64,000 bases of DNA, from NCBI GenBank assembly GCA_003586115.2, contig QVOM02000053.1:3495524-3559523 (forward strand), read 5' to 3'. The stretch is from Salvator merianae (lineage: Eukaryota > Chordata > Lepidosauria > Squamata > Teiidae). The position numbers and the translations under genes were made by a program. Every line of letters begins with the position of its first letter. The first letter of the stretch is position 1. The notes beneath the pieces were generated by a model that did no database searches, was not told the origin of the DNA, and saw only the letters and a program-made list of their open reading frames with translations. This document shows positions 17,861-41,725 of the stretch, piece after piece.

Positions 17861-17887
17861 TTTGTGAACTTCTCATGTGCAAGAGCC
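17861..17887 (-). CDS. CMIP: CMIP 27-nt microexon, residues ~485-494
   Basis: A 27-nt exon, phase 2 at both ends, encoding ALAHEKFT with split Glu and Lys codons. The acceptor is TTGATTTTAG and the donor GTAAGT. It was identified because the flanking exons require exactly this segment (PKE-ALAHEKFT-KELKY). Skipping it would remove nine residues without changing the frame. A TGC motif lies just upstream of the acceptor. Confidence 0.94.
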
Positions 17888-28246
<10,359 letters not shown>

Positions 28247-28759
28247 CACAAGGCTTCAAAGCTGTGGATTTTGAATAAAGAAATATTCTGATTATCTTTG
28301 GCAATGTGTCAAGAACTGGTTATCAGTTATACTCTCCCTACCCCATTTTACCTGCTACCTAACAGATAAGCCCACTCTGGGGTTGTCTGGGTCTCTTGGA
28401 CATCAAGAACTCTGTGGTACTGCATGTGTCTTCCCCATAGGGTGAACCAGGTGGTTAAAGAATCTTCTGGAATGACTCCAGATGCTCAGGCTGACTACTT
28501 TTTGGCCAGGAAGGAGAGCAGAGGACTTCTCTGGAAGTCACCTTAACTGACATCTAAAGTGCTTCATCTTGCTTAGAGTTTGCTACTCTTGACTTGGTTC
28601 CTCTTTCTACCTTCCGATTTCCCACCCCTTTATTTCCCATTAATTAAACTGATATAATAATAACAACCAGTGGCATGGAAGATTCACTTTGTAACACACC
28701 CTTCTGTTGGTTGCCTTCCATGGTGCATCTGTGGTGGGCCAGGGTGGGCAAAGAGTTAT

Positions 28760-28975
28760 AAGCCTAGAAGTCCCTAGTTTCAGATCTTCACTTGGCTGTG
28801 GAAATACCCAGAATGGCTTCGAATCAGTTACGGCTTGTCAGCCAAATCTACTTTTAAAGGTTGTTGTACGGACAAAATGGTGGGCAGGATAATAATATGG
28901 ACCATCTTCTGCTCTTTGAAAGAGAGGTGGGATATTAATGTCATTAACAAATAAATATAATAAAAAATATCTGTA
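28760..28975 (+). mobile_element. tRNA-derived SINE, degraded
   Basis: It contains the body and tail phrases typical of squamate SINEs, including AGGTTGTTGTACGGACAAAATGG..GGATAATAATATGGACCATC and GAAAGAGAGGTGGGATATTA followed by an A-rich tail. The pol III boxes are too degraded to place with confidence. Confidence 0.45.
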
Positions 28976-29733
28976 CAGAATCCACAAATTGCTTGCGAGG
29001 TGCCATCAGCCTGCTCATTTAAAAACAAACAAATGAACTACGAGTGAAACCATATGCAATCTGTGGAAACTGGGGCTGCTTAGATCCCACACATTTTTAA
29101 TCCCTGCAGGCAAATCACATATGGGTTTGGCTTGATTTCTGCAGAGATCGTCCCCTGGGTGGTGCCCTGGAATTATAAAATTGTACTATATAATCATATT
29201 TTTCAAACTGCGCACGAAAACATTTGTGTGTTTCACTCAGCTGGGATGCAGCGTTACCCCACCCATACTGATGAAGGTTAAAACAACACGAAACGTCATG
29301 GCGACATAATTTCTAATCCCTGGAGCTGTACTTAAATATTGACATTCTCAAAAACACTTTATTTTTATAGGTCCAAAACATGTCCGTTGCCTCTGTCAAT
29401 ACCACTTTGTACACCACAGATTCCCCCCCCCCAAATAAAACTGAATTGTGACTAGATCCAATGTTTATCCTGTTTCAGAAGTCTAAAAGAAAAAAAGATT
29501 TTAATCTTGTTTCATACATTGTCTTGACCCCTAGCCAAGTGCCATTAAAGGCACTTCACCCCTAAAAAGGGCTCCAACACCACCACGGTCCGCTGGTCTC
29601 ACAGTCAACCCTGCATGCTTTATTGGTATCTGTGGAGCCAAGAAAAACTGACTAGCTTAGACCATCAGGGAGGTCAGACACCACCAGCTCATCAGAAGGT
29701 CTGAGTGGCAACTTGTCGTTCGGTAACTCATCA

Positions 29734-30798
<1,065 letters not shown>

Positions 30799-31468
30799 CT
30801 AAAAACGAAGGGAAGCATAGTTAATGCATCTGCTTTTTCCAGGAATAAAAAGACAACAGTCTTCTCTCCTGGTCCTGTATTTTAAAAACCCACTTCAAAC
30901 TCAGATCAATATGCAGCTCTTCTACAGTATATCAATAAACATCTAAAATTTAGAAACATTACCCTGTACAGATTTTGAATAAACATGTATTATTTTTTTG
31001 TTATACTACCACAAATCATCATTCTTAGCCAGGTTTGCACTGTGTCATTTCAATTTAATTACACATTCATAATCAGTGTGTTATCTTCTCTTCATCTCAC
31101 ACACACACACACTTTAAAAACCAGATAAAACACTGAAATGAAACTGACATCAGCATCATATTATTTATTCGTTTATGTTACAAAAATTAGCAACCACTTA
31201 AAACTTGCAATACAGCATAGTATAAAGACCCAACCCTCACTTAATGAAAGTATCAAACTCAGAAATCTTTTTATTTATTTATTTACTTGTTTGCTCCCTT
31301 ATTCACCCCACTCTACCACTTCACAGTACTCAGGATGGCTTGTAGAAGTTCAAAAACAGTTGAAATGCAAAATAATCATTCTTAAAACATTATTAACCAG
31401 AGCAGGTCAATAATTTTGGAGCAAATCGATGGCAGAGGACGTCCTAGACACAATGGGGCATGTTTGGC

Positions 31469-31671
31469 CAGTGGTTCCCCACACTTTTTCACTTGCATGC
31501 CCCTTGGCAGCCCATTTGCTTAAATTGTACACTTCATATTAGCAAAACACTTTTAACTGTAAATAAATAGCCCAGTAATGAGATTCCACCATTATTCTTT
31601 TTTTTCATGTCCCCCTAAATGTCCTGGTTTGTAACCCTGGGGGTACGTGTACCCCAGGTTGGGAATCATTA
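31469..31671. mobile_element. hAT (Charlie-like) non-autonomous element
   Basis: It starts CAGTGGTTCCCCAC, close to the known Charlie end CAGTGGTTCTCAACCTGGG. It ends with the complementary CCCCAGGTTGGGAATCATTA. The flanks TGTTTGGC (31,461-31,468) and TGTTAGGC (31,672-31,679) form a 7/8 target duplication. A related copy at about 37,886-38,283 is interrupted by another element. Confidence 0.8.
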
Positions 31672-32765
31672 TGTTAGGCAGATTACGGAGCTGGGAAAAG
31701 AAAAGCAGGGCCTTATACAGCTTGGCCCCTTTCAGTTGCTCTGCGTGGGTCAGGTGACTATCCAAGCTGGTTCTAAATCTTCTGCATTTGCCAAGGAAAG
31801 CAGAAGAGTGGTGATGCACATGACGGTGGAAGTGATAGAAACAACAGACCTAACACATGACTGGTAAAACAAGCATCTTCTTAGATAAGATTTCGATATC
31901 TGAAATACTGAGAGTAACAGCACTACCTCAGTTTAAAGGTAGTGATGTTAGATTTTATTCTCCCAATTTTGGTTTCTGCCCACTGCCTGGTGTTTAAGGA
32001 GGCTCTTCTTTTCACTGTCACTGATACTGAAGTCGGCAGAACGCAAGCGCACAAATAAACAAACAAAAATGGCTTTTCATCACACCGAGACCCGTTTTGC
32101 GCAGCTAACAGACCTCTAATCCTTTGAACTGTGAATACAAGGAGGGTCACCTCTGCACCGCACCAACCTCATTAGCATGCAGGCGACGCATTTTCACACA
32201 ACATTACCCAAATGTCAACATAGGCAAGTTGGAGAAACCGCTAAGCGAGCATTTATATGAAATAATAAGTGAGCATATGGGCTGGGAGGGCACATGGGCT
32301 GTTTCTCCTCCAACATTAGACAGATTAAGATCAGGTTACTTAAAAGGTCTACAGTCCCACAAGTTGACAGGCTTGTTTGCAAAAGCAGAAAACACTCCAG
32401 TTCTTGCTTGTGGGGGCATCCCAGCTTTCCTGGCTTCTGTGAACATTATTCTTTCAAAACAAGCCGGTTACCAATAGCATTCTTAGTGCATCACCAGGCA
32501 ACCCAATGCGGTTACAAGCAGTAAATGCATTAGAGGTTATAGCTGCTGTGGTGTCGGTAATAAAATTATGTCACTGCTGTTTCCATCCACTGTAAATTAC
32601 CAAGTGTTGCTTGCCGAAAAGATTCTTAGTATCCAGGGAGGCCCCAGGGCTTTTCTGTCCCTTAGCTAAGGGATTCCTGGTATCAATTTTCGGAGTAAAA
32701 TTTGAAGCGCAACAGTTGAGACACTTTGTATTTCATCTTTTCTAACAGTAATGGGTTTTGTTTTT

Positions 32766-33180
32766 GTTTTGGGGCCTGTTCGCACTTTGGTGTTACTGAC
32801 AGTCACTAGCACAGAGTGTCTGCCTTTCGCTGAGGCCCGATTGCTACCAGCTGTGGACAACTAAAACATTGTCCACAGCTGTACTGGAAGTAGCGAGACT
32901 GCTCCCGGTACGCAGTGTTCGCACCTACTTCCTGGTGAGAACCTGCAAGCCGTGATGTGACACATGCGCTCGCACGCCACATCCTCAGTTGTCATGGCAG
33001 TGGCTGGACATGTCTGTGGCCACTGTCATGCTGTGCAAGCGGCATATACTCTGGAAGTGCTGGAAGCCCGTTTCTGGTCTGTTCCAGCCCTCGCAGTGCG
33101 GATGGCCACCACACCATGGAGACTGTTCCACCTTGGAATGTTCGGATTTGAACATTCCAAGGTGGGAAGTGCAAAGAGGG
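32766..33180. repeat. Composite inverted-repeat element
   Basis: It begins near GGGGCCTGTTCGCACTTTGG and contains two palindromes. One is around GTCCACAGCTG (32,868-32,880) with CAGCTGTGGAC (32,850-32,860). The other is the perfect 16-bp hairpin at 33,128-33,165. It is related to 12,380-12,490. It is probably a DNA-transposon-derived repeat. Confidence 0.5.
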
Positions 33181-33609
33181 CCAGAGATTTTTAACATTAC
33201 TTGCTGAGGAGCTGGTCTCTCAAATTTCCTTCTCTTGTCATCTTTGCTGCAGTGGCAAACTCACATAAAACGTCTCACACGGAAGGACATTTTTAAGTAC
33301 GAATCTTTTGCATTGAGTGTTATTGAATGTTTACGTTCCTCCAACTCATCCTCTCACATCCCTCAGTTAGAACGCTTGCCAAAAGAAGAAAGGGCACTGC
33401 CAAGTCCAAAAGCCCAGCAGTGTGGCTCACAAGTGCAATACAGGAAGTCACTAAAAGCAATAAAAGCTCACTTTGAAAATGGAAGTCTTGTCCTAATGAG
33501 AACAGGAAGGAACATAAATTCTAGAAGAACAAATGCAAGGTGGCAATCAGGAGTGCTAAGACGGATTTTGGGAAGCACTTTAAGTACATCAGAAATATGA
33601 ATCCAACCG

Positions 33610-33790
33610 GGTTGGGAAGATAGGCAAGATGCCTCTAAAGGCCATTTGCAGGGAGTCGAGAGCAGGTGAAGGTTTGGCCTTCGTCTTCTGCTTGAGAATG
33701 TCCAGAAGGGAATGGTGGGCCACTGTGTGGGTCAGGATGCTGGACTAGATGGGGTCTGGCCCAATCTAGCAGGGCTTCTCTTTTGTTCTT
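33610..33790 (+). mobile_element. LINE/SINE 3' end of the CR1-like type
   Basis: It ends GGATGCTGGACTAGATGGGG...CTAGCAGGGCTTCTC and TTGTTCTTA, a 3' end seen often in reptile CR1-like repeats. Its first part (GCCATTTGCAGGGAGTCGAG) recurs at 56,597 and, inverted, at 56,900. Confidence 0.5.
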
Positions 33791-34505
33791 AAGATTAGCT
33801 GTCCCTGATCACAGATAGCTACGGAGCACTAATTTGTGTACCAGCTCCTGTTAAGGTGCATTTGCACCCATTGCCAGGTGCAAATGAATGGCCACACCTG
33901 CGTGCTGCATGGCACTGCTGGTTGCCATAGCAGGGGCTGGACACTTCCCAGCTGCTGTCACAGCGAAAATCGAGCACAGGATGCCAACATTACACATCAC
34001 GAATGCTTGTTTCCTGCTGATCTTCGAGTATAGGGCAGTGCGAATGGTGTCTGCACTGCGAGTTCAAGTCCATGTTACAATGGGATGATTATCCCATTCT
34101 AACATGGAACGTGTGAAAATCTCCTTGGTCTCTGGCAAACTACAGGAAATTTTCATCTGAAATGCGAAAACCAACTTCGGCTTGGGCAGATTTTTATAAT
34201 TATCGTTTTGACAATAAAGAGTCGAGGAACCAGAGACCAGAACAGGCAATTGTCAGTAGTTTGTGACAGCTCTACAATGCAAATATGTTTAATTATAATA
34301 GTTCCCTCAAACTTCATTTCCAGATAGTTCATGAGTTGCATTTTTGCTAGGAAGCTCATAAAGCTACTTACTCCTAGTTTCTTTTGGGTACTGCTGAGAA
34401 ACAAAGCAGCTTAGATACGACCAGAAAGAAAAATGAAGTGATAGAGAAAACAACACAGTAAAGCTAAATGAAGTTGACGTCAAAAGGATGTTATTCTTTA
34501 CTCAC

Positions 34506-34547
34506 CACAATAATATTTTCATGCTCTTGAGTGGTTAGGTTGGTATT
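34506..34547 (-). CDS. CMIP: CMIP coding exon, residues ~214-227
   Basis: A 42-nt exon encoding NTNLTTQEHENIIV, phase 0 at both ends. The acceptor is CCTTTCAG and the donor GTGAGT. Its reading joins SKLLSE upstream and [10 protein letters not shown] downstream, as in vertebrate CMIP. Confidence 0.95.
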
Positions 34548-34604
34548 CTGAAAGGATAACACAAATAAATAAATCAATGAGAAAGGCTCTTTGGCTTCTG
34601 ATCA

Positions 34605-34898
<294 letters not shown>

Positions 34899-36130
34899 TC
34901 AGAACAAAATTCCAAGTTCAGCTGTTATGTTAGGAAAGAACACAAAAGCAGCATAATTCCTTCTAGAGAAGGGCTTCCTCCATCATTTGGAATAATTTCC
35001 CCTTAAGAGATGCACCAGGCAGTGTCTGACACCTGATGGGAACATATTTGCTCACCCAGAGATCTGGTGATATATATTTTGTTTCTCAACTTTCATGTTT
35101 CCTGGGTATTTTTATTTTTTTTTAAAAGCAATCCTTGGTCTTTTTTTTCTCCTTCTTTTAACTATTTTATTTTTTCTCCTTCTTTAACTTTTTTATTTTA
35201 TAGATTTTTATACAATTTAATCCTAGATTTTTATAGGTTTATTTTGTTTTATTTCGTTTATCACTCTGGGATTCTTCTGTGAGGAAAACACGCACCCATG
35301 GAACTTTTTAATTTAGAAGAGAGCTGAGGGAGAAGGTAGATGGACAGCATGGAAAAGGAAAATGTTTTCTCTCTTTACCAAAACTACCAGGACCAAGATT
35401 GCCCACTGAGGCTGAACTGCAGAAGAATCAGAACAAAAACGAAACGTGTGTCCGCACAGTACATTGCTAATTCTCTATCACCAGTGTGGGCACCAGCATT
35501 GATGGCTTCAAGAAAGATTTGGACCCATTCATGACAGATGCTTGTAGCCCTGAGGACCATGTGCCTTTAAAGGTGAGAGTTTGGGGTCTCCACGTAATGC
35601 TTGTGGAGCCCATGGAGTCAACCGGAAGTCAGCCATGACACAAGTGGTACCCAACAATGACAACAATTCTGCCTACCAACGAACTCACCCCAAATGCTTA
35701 CACCATAAGGAAAAAGTTGTGCAAGACAATCAAATAAAAGTGGCTAATGATTAGGAACACTGCATCTAAAATAAAAACGAAGTTTTAGTTAAAGATTAAA
35801 TTTAAGCTCAAAGAGCAAATTCAAGATTTAAGCTCATACAGGCCGGACTAGACGCCTTCCACATTTCATTATCCAAACACACATTTACTTCCCTAGACAG
35901 CATAACTTGAATATGCTGGCTCTTATAACGAAATGAAATGGCAAGAGGACAGATAATGGGGAATTAATGTACTCACATTCCTGTGGTTATGCAGGCAGAG
36001 CACAGAGAATTTGGAACAATTAATGTTGCAGCTTTCACTTTCAATTGGCTATTTTCTCAAAACCAAGCACTGTTGAAAATACACATTTTGCAACAACAGA
36101 AGGTATTGGGTGCAACTAACAAGGATAATT

Positions 36131-36134
36131 TCTC

Positions 36135-36186
<52 letters not shown>

Positions 36187-36189
36187 TCA
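36131..36189. repeat. CTTT microsatellite
   Basis: About 14 perfect CTTT units. Confidence 0.95.
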
Positions 36190-37790
36190 GGCCCACTTCT
36201 CCACTCTCCTTCTCTTTACATTTCCACAATTAAATCAACCCACACACTTCCTCACAGGTATCAGTTGTCTGTTTCTTTTAACACCACCATTACCACCACC
36301 TGCTATAAAGAACCAGCAAACGTCACTTTCGGGAAATCCCAGTTCATCTTGTATTGATCTTAAGGCGAAGTAGAGCATAATATTGATTCCAGAAGCATAG
36401 CAACACCAGCCATTTGCAGGAAAAACTATGAGTTCTGATTCTTTTTTAAAGTCTTTCTATATCTAGCAGGACCCTTATATGGCACACAATGCTCTAGTTG
36501 ACAGCTCTTGGCTCACGAACGAGTTTTGCCTCGATAAATTTGCTTGCCTTTACAGTTTCACTTTGTCATTTTTATTCCACTTACTGTGCTGATAACACAT
36601 TTGTCAATTGGGCTCCCCCGCAAAGGAAGTAAAATAAGTCCTTTATACTGTACTATGCAGGCTGAAACCGAAAGCACGCACACCGTGCAATGATAACCAG
36701 TCAAGTTCAGACCCCCCCCCCAATATTCCAAAAGCACCCACACCACTGCTCCCTGGACCCCTGTCAAAAAAGCCAGACTTGCATCCCTCTTGTCAATACA
36801 GGTACTTTAGAATAAAAGTGTTGTTATCTCTCTCAACAATACAATTCTGCAACAAATAAAACTGTCATCCACTCTCTGTTGAAGAATTATTTCTGTGCTT
36901 GCTCCCCTACAATTTTGTTTCTTAAGATTTGATGTTTTCCATAAAGCACTGATTAAAACCAATCAGTTTCAGATTTGCATGATATATAATTCTGCCTGCC
37001 TAGAGTTCAAGAGACGAAGGTGTCCTCAAAACATTTTTTGTGATTCGCTGAAGCAGTTCAAGGAAATGAAAGGGGGATAAAGACTGAAGAATGAAGCAGA
37101 GTCCAATTTCCAAACCCACCCCCACCCCCGCAAATGCCCCCTGCACCTCAGAATCCATTTGTGAAGCTGCTCTCCAGTCTGGATTGTTCTAAAACAGCAG
37201 AACCCTGCTCTGGAAGAACTGCTAGCAATGGGTGATGCCCAGACGTTTAGAACCAGATGCCGAATGAAATTCCCTTGCAACTTTTAAAGAATGTGTCTGA
37301 AAAAAATCTTCTCGAAGCTCTTCTGCGGGACTTTTCTTTTTCCACTTAGAAATTAAAAACAAAGACCACCCTCTGTCTCTTTTGCTCCTGCTCAGATGAG
37401 GAATTAAACAAGTTGTCTGCCGAAAAAAGATTTGAAGCTTCCAGCAAGAGATGCTGCACAGATCTCTCCGAAGGAGCTTTAGAGATCAGGCTCACACAAA
37501 TTTAGCCTAGACTTCCACGGAAGAGAAAAGAGACAAATAAGTGAAGATTCTCTCCCTCTTCCTCTACATCCATTTCAGCTGTTGGGGCCAGAGGGATTTA
37601 AGTGTGCTTGCACAAGGCACTGATGTTCTCACGAAACTTCCTATAACTCTGAGGAAGGGCGGAAAACATACAACAACTCTCCAGAGACAGCAACGTGGGT
37701 ATCTTGCATTTGCTTCTGGTTGTAATTAAGCTTTTCTCAGCAGGAATACTTGAGATGCTCTGTGGAATGGAATTATCCTCTTGCATTTGC

Positions 37791-37835
37791 CATGATCATA
37801 TATATTAGCTTTGACAGCTAATATATATGATCATG
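37791..37835. repeat. Perfect 20-bp inverted repeat with 5-nt loop
   Basis: CATGATCATATATATTAGCT (37,791-37,810), spacer TTGAC, then the exact reverse complement (37,816-37,835). It could form a cruciform or a short RNA hairpin. The flanks do not continue the pairing. Confidence 0.9.
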
Positions 37836-37958
37836 AGTAAAAAAAACAAAAAAAAACCCCAGGCAATCTCAAGTCAATGTGACCTCTGACCTTTCTTCAC
37901 TTGCGCACCCCTTGGCAGCCCATTTATATAAACTGGACCATTCATAATAGTTGCTGTT

Positions 37959-38150
37959 CAGTGGCGGCCGGTGGCTTTAAGGGCAGGTATTCATAACCCA
38001 CAGAAAGTGATCGCTCGCTGTTCACAGGGCCTCCAGGCCTCCATACTGTTGCAGCTGCGATAGTACAGAGACCCAGAGGCCCCACGAACAGCGAGCGATC
38101 GCTTTGCACCGGTTACAAACACCCGTCCTTAAAATCACTGGTCGCCACTG
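37959..38150. mobile_element. hAT-like MITE with perfect 8-bp target duplication
   Basis: A 192-bp element starting CAGTGGCGGCCGGTGG and ending with the near-complement GGTCGCCACTG. It is flanked on both sides by TTGCTGTT (37,951-37,958 and 38,151-38,158), an exact 8-bp duplication. An internal inverted pair GATCGCTCGCTGTTC / GAACAGCGAGCGATC makes most of it palindromic. It sits inside a Charlie-like element related to 31,469-31,671. Partial relatives lie at about 47,760-47,852 and 61,288-61,382. Confidence 0.88.
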
Positions 38151-40739
38151 TTGCTGTTATTTCAAATTCGTATGTTGCAACTGTAAGCACCTTTTCCCAC
38201 CATTCTCTTTGCACACCCCTATATGTCCTGGTTCGTATCTCTGGGGGTACACGTACCCCAGGATGGGAATCACTGCCTTAGTAATACGTGTTAATGCAAA
38301 CATATTTAATTATAATAGTTCTCCCAAACTTCATTTCCAGGTAGGACTAAATGGCACACCCATGTAGTTTTCTTGACAACAATATGGAAGGGTCATGCCA
38401 TTTCCTTCTTCAGGAAGTCTCCCCCCAACCAACCACCTAAACCCGACTCAGGATTTTATAGTTAACATTGGCTGGGAGTCATGGGTAGTGAAGTCCTTTT
38501 TAGGGAAGTTATAGAAGGGCACTGTTTTGAAGGGAAAAAAATTACTTAAGGCTTGATACCAACTTTCAAAAGGTAAATTATCCTTTTGCCTCTCTGTCAC
38601 ACCTCTCCATCTGCAAAGTGAGTAAATCTGACTTCCCTGCATTCTGAAAGGATGAAACAGAACAAAAAGGTGGACTTCTCAACAGCGGACGTATTCTAGA
38701 AATCTCTGGGGGCCGTTCCTCCCTTAATTTCGCACTGCCTTTGCTGGAAAGTATGCTGAAAAATCACCAGAGTGCTGAATGACATCAGCAAAGCCTCTTC
38801 CGTGATCTCAACATACGGTGTTGGGACTCTTACAGCACAGAAATGGAAAGAATGGCCTCTTCAGGGACCTGTGTCTTCTCTCTAAAGCCATCAGAACGTT
38901 TCCCCAAGGAAGGAGCAGCTTTGCCTCTTGTTTTTTTCCCATTCCCTTTTCTTCTCCAAGTTTCTTCTCCCCTTGTTGCTGGCCTCGTACGCTACATAAT
39001 GCAGCCTCCTAAATCCCGACCAAATTTTAGTTTCACCCGAGAGACATAAACGTCTTTTCCCACGACTTATATATAGAAATCCAAACACTGCCCTCTTTCT
39101 AGCTTCCAAATCCTAAGCTAGCCCAGCTTCCAACCATGATGGAATTTCTACTAAGGCCACTTCTGCTTCTTGCAGACACGCTAATGCTGCAGCTGAGAAG
39201 TGCACTGCTTCCCAAGGGCTGCATGAGACAGAAAGCACCGATTTATTGTCAAATGTAGAGAAAATCAAACTCTAGCAAAATGAGAAAATGCCAAGGGTTC
39301 TGCAGGGAGTTCCTCCTTAACCTACTGCAAGGAAAAGTATATCAAGTTGCTCATTTCTTCAAGGAGATCTGCCAAGGTTTAGCTTTCTAAAAATACAACG
39401 TCGATGTTAACGTTTCTTAGGTTCTTAGTAATGTATTGTTCTTTAAATAAACTTTTAAATTCAAATCAATTCCAACACTAATGAAAATACAATCATCCCT
39501 CATTCACAAGAGTTCTGCAAATAATGAAAGAAACAGTTTCAAACCCCACCTACTAAATCTGGAGGACCCAAATGGGTAGGGAATGCTAGTCTCTTGTGTG
39601 AAGTAATGAACATGCTAGAGTTGCGGGCAGTGAATGCCAAAACCCTATGCAATTCTGCAGTTGCAAATATACAAACCCAACTATCTGCCCCATTATCCTA
39701 TTATTCACTTGTGTGATTTGCTCCAGAAGACCTGCTCTGAGAACTTCAGGTGAAGGGCGGGATAAAAATAAGCTAGAATGAATGAAAAAATGAAGGAGCA
39801 GTTATTTCTGCTAAATTTTGCATAATGATTTTTTTTTTAAAAAAAAAAAGCTCAATTAGATAGCAAAATCCGAAGTAAAATATTTAAGATAACAATGACC
39901 TCATTATGAACAAAATTTAATACTGTTAGGAATATTAGTATCTAGATTTTTGTTCTAATTTGATATCTGTTTCCCTACTACTCAGCAGCTGTGGAGAGAA
40001 AAGTAACAATTGTTCAGACTCCCTCTTTATATCTCTATCCGGCTATCTCCATTACGCTTCTTACTAGAGTAGCCCCATAAACTCTTTAGGAGTGAAACCA
40101 ATACAGAGAGGGGAAGTTATGAACAGTAATCACGGAAGCAATTAAATATCATTGATTACATCCCCTTGCATAAATGTTTTGAAAATAAAAACATAAGGGA
40201 GGGGTATTACCAAGCTACTGGTTTCTTAACCTCTACTGCCTGAGATGGAAATACAGAAGATTGGCATAAATCTCACCTTCAAGTCAGCAACAGAGAACCA
40301 AGAATTTCTCGATTCTCTAGACATCACTCCTAAGAAGTCTAGCTCTCTTTTAAGGAAACTGAAACCCTCAAATGCTGATGGCAATACCAAGAAATACACA
40401 GCAGTTGCATTTCCGGAGTCTAAATTTGTACACAGGAAACTTGCTTGCCTTTATTTGCTGACATTTTAAGTAAACATTAGAAACGTTGGTTAACACAGTA
40501 GATATTGAAGATCCTTTGATCAAAGCCGCCTTCTCGGAGGAATGCAAAAACTCACCAAGCACTCTTACTAAATTATTCCTTGATGATATAAAAAGAAGAA
40601 ATAACAGTAGAAGAAGGATGAAGCAAAGGAAAATAATGTCGACGAGTATGACTAAGCTCAGGGAACTAAACTTGCAATTAGGAGAAATCAACTAAATCAA
40701 TTACAAAATCAGCAAAAATCTCTCAAGTTAAAAAAGCTG

Positions 40740-40740
<1 letters not shown>

Positions 40741-40783
<43 letters not shown>

Positions 40784-40836
40784 GAAGAAGAAGAAGAAGA
40801 AGAAGACGGAGTAGTAGTAGTAGTAGTAGTAGTAGT
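40741..40836. repeat. Compound ATA / AGA / GTA microsatellite
   Basis: Three trinucleotide arrays in series: ATA to about 40,783, AGA to about 40,806 and GTA from 40,811 to 40,836. Confidence 0.95.
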
Positions 40837-41339
40837 TCTGAGATTACTAAGCCTGTTTTGAAAGGTGAGCAACAAAGGAAAAGTCTTACTAGCTAGCAAA
40901 GAAAAATTAAAGGCAAAAAGTTGGAAATTATAATAATATAACTAAGAACATCAAAGCTGGAGAAAGTAACAGAGAATAATAAGATTGCTGGTGTTCAGAT
41001 ACCATGTAAGGCAACTGGATATGAAGAACCCATCAACAGAATTTTTTTTACAAACCTCCAACAAGACATAGGAGAAGCATTAGGAGAGTTTGTGGCACCA
41101 TGAAGAAGAGAATCAGGCTGGCTTAGATATCTTATTGTTCCGAGGAGTTGCTTTCTTTTGGAATTCTGTCTTAAAGGCAAGGCAGAATCTGAGATAAAAC
41201 GAATTCATGTAAAGGTCATCATCTTGAGTCATCATTTTGAGCTGCTTCTCAAATGAAATGAAGGTTTTGCCCAGCGTTCAGAACAATGGCATACCCCAAC
41301 TAATGACCAGCTAGAGCAAGATCTTTGCTAGCAGGACAC

Positions 41340-41725
41340 CATTCCATTGGATATTTATAAAGAAACTTTTGCATTTTAAGCAACAGAAGTTTCTAAGTCT
41401 GCCAATGGCAGCTGCAGTTTACCCAAGCAAAAGAGGGAGATACAATCTGATATGTACAGATTTTATTTACAAAGAGTTTTTGGTCAGTAAATTTGGGGAG
41501 TTGCCTGTAGTAATTCATTTAAACCAGAAACACAACACCTTAAATACACTACACACACACCAGAACTATCCAGATGCTGAATTACTGTCCGATTTATTCT
41601 CCACTCAGGGTGAACTATCAATTCCACATTTGCAATCAAAAGTGCTATCTGCTTTATTGCAAGCTAAGATTAATCAATATGTACTACCTAGGGAACAGAA
41701 CCCTACAGAACTACTTACATAGATC
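41340..41725 (+). other. Coding-like remnant, probably a retroelement
   Basis: An open stretch encodes SLPMAAAVYPSKRGRYNLIC, then FGELPVVIHLNQKHNTLNTL and LLSDLFSTQGELSIPHLQSK up to a stop at 41,720-41,722. The composition looks protein-like, but I do not recognise the family. In-frame stops lie upstream. It could be part of an L1-like or other LINE protein; this is a guess. Confidence 0.25.

Larger units (their letters stand above)
30799..34505. other. CMIP: CMIP intron
   Basis: 3.7-kb intron. It contains an hAT element (31,469-31,671), a composite repeat with a perfect hairpin (32,766-33,180) and a LINE/SINE tail (33,610-33,790). A hyphenated inverted-repeat segment lies at 33,825-34,110 and a short repeat (34,275-34,322) shared with 38,291-38,339. 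Confidence 0.5.

Noticed and set aside
40240..40700. Two adjoining ORFs, possibly a retroelement protein
   Set aside because: The peptides did not match any family clearly, and the frames are short and interrupted; support was too weak to list as a feature.
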